Of a stretch of 5,705 nt of DNA, positions 4,674-5,705 are shown in pieces; the first letter of the stretch is position 1, and every line of letters begins with the position of its first letter. The notes below the pieces were generated by a model. That model was not told the DNA's origin. It did not search any database and saw nothing but the letters and a program-made list of their open reading frames with translations. This DNA comes from Acidobacteriota bacterium (lineage in GTDB: Bacteria > Acidobacteriota > Terriglobia > UBA7540): positions 1-5,705 of the forward strand of contig JAKAWN010000432.1 in assembly GCA_021827245.1 (NCBI GenBank). The letters run 5' to 3'. The position numbers were made by a program, and so were the translations under genes.

Positions 4674-5705
4674 ATGTCTGGGGTTCGCTGGCTGTCCAGA
4701 CCGTTTCTGCTCGCCTGTTTTCTTCTGGCGACGTACGCGGCCGTGGCGATGTTCGTGGCGCCGGGCCGTGCGCGTTCCGCCTTTGGAGTGGTGGTGCTGT
4801 GTCTTGCGCCGCTCGTCGCCAATCTCGGCCTGCTCTCGAGTTCCGGCTCGCACTTTCGGCGTCAAAACACTTTTTGGGTCTTATGGGCGGCCGGGTGCGC
4901 CTTGTGGTCCGCAGCGGAACTCCTTTGGGCCATTCCGCTGCTCCGGGGAGGACGAATCGCTCCGCAGGGCGTCGCCGATCTGCTGTTTTTCCTCAGTTTC
5001 GCGCCGATGCTGGCGGCGCTTTCGCTGCGTCCGCACCGGCGATGCGTAGCCAATGCTCTGCGCAACGGTTATGTGGATCTGTTGCTGCTCTTCGGTCTGT
5101 GGCTCTACCTCTACGGCTACTTCGTTCTCGCGCCATCCGATTTTTCCGCGCGTTCGCCGGGCTACGCATTGCGCTACGCCGGGCTTGCGGCTGCGGTCAA
5201 TTTCCTGCTCGCGCCCCTGCTGTTCCATTTGTGGCGCACCACGCGCGGCGGCTGGCGCCAGCTCTACGGCCATCTGCTCGGCGCGGCAACTCTTCACGCC
5301 GCAGGATGGCTCGCGATCCGTTGGGCGCTCGCGCGCGGCGTCTATCATCCCTGCTCGCTCTGGGACGTTCCCCTCATCGCGTCGTTCCTCTGGTTCGGAT
5401 GGACGGGGATGGAAGCGCATCGGCTCAAGCCGGCGCCGGTGGAACGGCGCGGCGCTTTGAGTCACCGCTGGGCGTTGCGCCTGGAGGCCACGGGAATCAT
5501 TTCCCTGTCGCTACTGGGAGCGCTGGCGATGCTTGGTGGGCGCGGCACGCGGACGGGGCAAATCCAGGGTGACCTGACGCTCGGCGCGATCGTCGTCGGC
5601 ATGCTGCTGCTCCTATTGCGCCAGCGGCGGGTGGATCGTTACCGTCACCGCCTGCTCGAGCAAACGCAAATTTCGCTCGACAAGAAAAACCGCCATCAGC
5701 TCCAT
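4674..5705 (+). CDS. multi-pass membrane protein, N-terminal part (probable sensor module)
   Basis: An open frame of 344 codons with no stop before the right edge. It has about ten hydrophobic segments, near residues 11-29, 37-57, 67-90, 100-118, 132-152, 167-187, 197-218, 230-246, 272-288 and 302-316, separated by short Arg-rich loops. After the last helix comes a polar, probably coiled-coil stretch (RQRRVDRYRHRLLEQTQISL), the usual linker from an integral-membrane sensor to a cytoplasmic output domain such as GGDEF or a histidine kinase. The output domain itself is outside the window, so function is inferred. The frame stays open upstream; ATG at 4674 is chosen because the hydrophobic segment follows directly, and ATG at 4614 is an alternative adding 20 residues. 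Neither has a clear ribosome binding site. Its higher GC content and position beyond the att repeat suggest resident chromosome. Confidence 0.8.
   Translation, partial: MSGVRWLSRPFLLACFLLATYAAVAMFVAPGRARSAFGVVVLCLAPLVANLGLLSSSGSHFRRQNTFWVLWAAGCALWSAAELLWAIPLLRGGRIAPQGVADLLFFLSFAPMLAALSLRPHRRCVANALRNGYVDLLLLFGLWLYLYGYFVLAPSDFSARSPGYALRYAGLAAAVNFLLAPLLFHLWRTTRGGWRQLYGHLLGAATLHAAGWLAIRWALARGVYHPCSLWDVPLIASFLWFGWTGMEAHRLKPAPVERRGALSHRWALRLEATGIISLSLLGALAMLGGRGTRTGQIQGDLTLGAIVVGMLLLLLRQRRVDRYRHRLLEQTQISLDKKNRHQLH

Noticed and set aside
4799..5572. 257-codon plus-strand frame and several minus-strand frames in the right part
   Set aside because: They overlap the membrane protein frame. Their translations are Arg/Ala/Ser-rich with no domain, while the chosen frame has regular membrane helices and stays open to the edge.
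1..5705. CRISPR array or terminal inverted repeats of an insertion sequence
   Set aside because: No regularly spaced repeats and no transposase gene are visible in the window.

Overview
The window reads as the integrase end of a tRNA-associated integrative element next to a stretch of chromosome. The host is probably a GC-rich environmental bacterium. Acidobacteriota is my best guess, from the recalled look of the gene set and of the large sensor-like membrane protein, but no marker here fixes the phylum.

Left part (1-2554): a divergent pair is separated by about 120 bp. The minus-strand gene is the start of a DUF6094-type SAM-dependent DNA methyltransferase, which continues off the left edge and has a TTG start behind a strong ribosome binding site. 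The plus-strand gene encodes a 536-residue protein with a central J-domain-like fold that lacks the HPD signature; its function is unknown. It converges on a minus-strand ssb gene for a compact single-stranded-DNA-binding protein ending in the acidic tip DDEIPF.

Middle part (2555-4348): a 408-bp region carries a plausible sigma70-type promoter (TTGAAA, 16 bp, TAAGAT) and a possible 23-codon small ORF. It leads into an excisionase-like helix-turn-helix gene and a tyrosine recombinase gene, both on the plus strand. The recombinase has all the catalytic residues (R, K, H, R, H, Y). A 10-bp palindrome and a pair of direct repeats fill the 57-bp gap between the two genes.

Junction (4349-4600): a complete tRNA-Ser(UGA) gene with encoded CCA begins 4 nt after the integrase stop codon. 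The last 24 bp of the tRNA gene, covering the T-loop side and acceptor strand, are repeated exactly 91 bp further on without the rest of a tRNA. This is the expected form of a tRNA-based attachment site and its displaced copy. TTTGTGACAGT-type repeats in the last codons of the integrase gene may be integrase arm sites. Two strong hairpins downstream of the tRNA look like terminators.

Right part (about 4600-5705): visibly more GC-rich sequence encodes the N-terminal, roughly ten-helix membrane region of a protein that runs off the right edge. It is probably a sensor or signalling protein of the resident chromosome.

Together, int and the excisionase-like gene would move the element in and out of tRNA-Ser. 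The methyltransferase, SSB and J-like protein look like its DNA-maintenance cargo. The most interesting points are the unusual int-tRNA-att arrangement and the uncharacterised HPD-less J-like protein.
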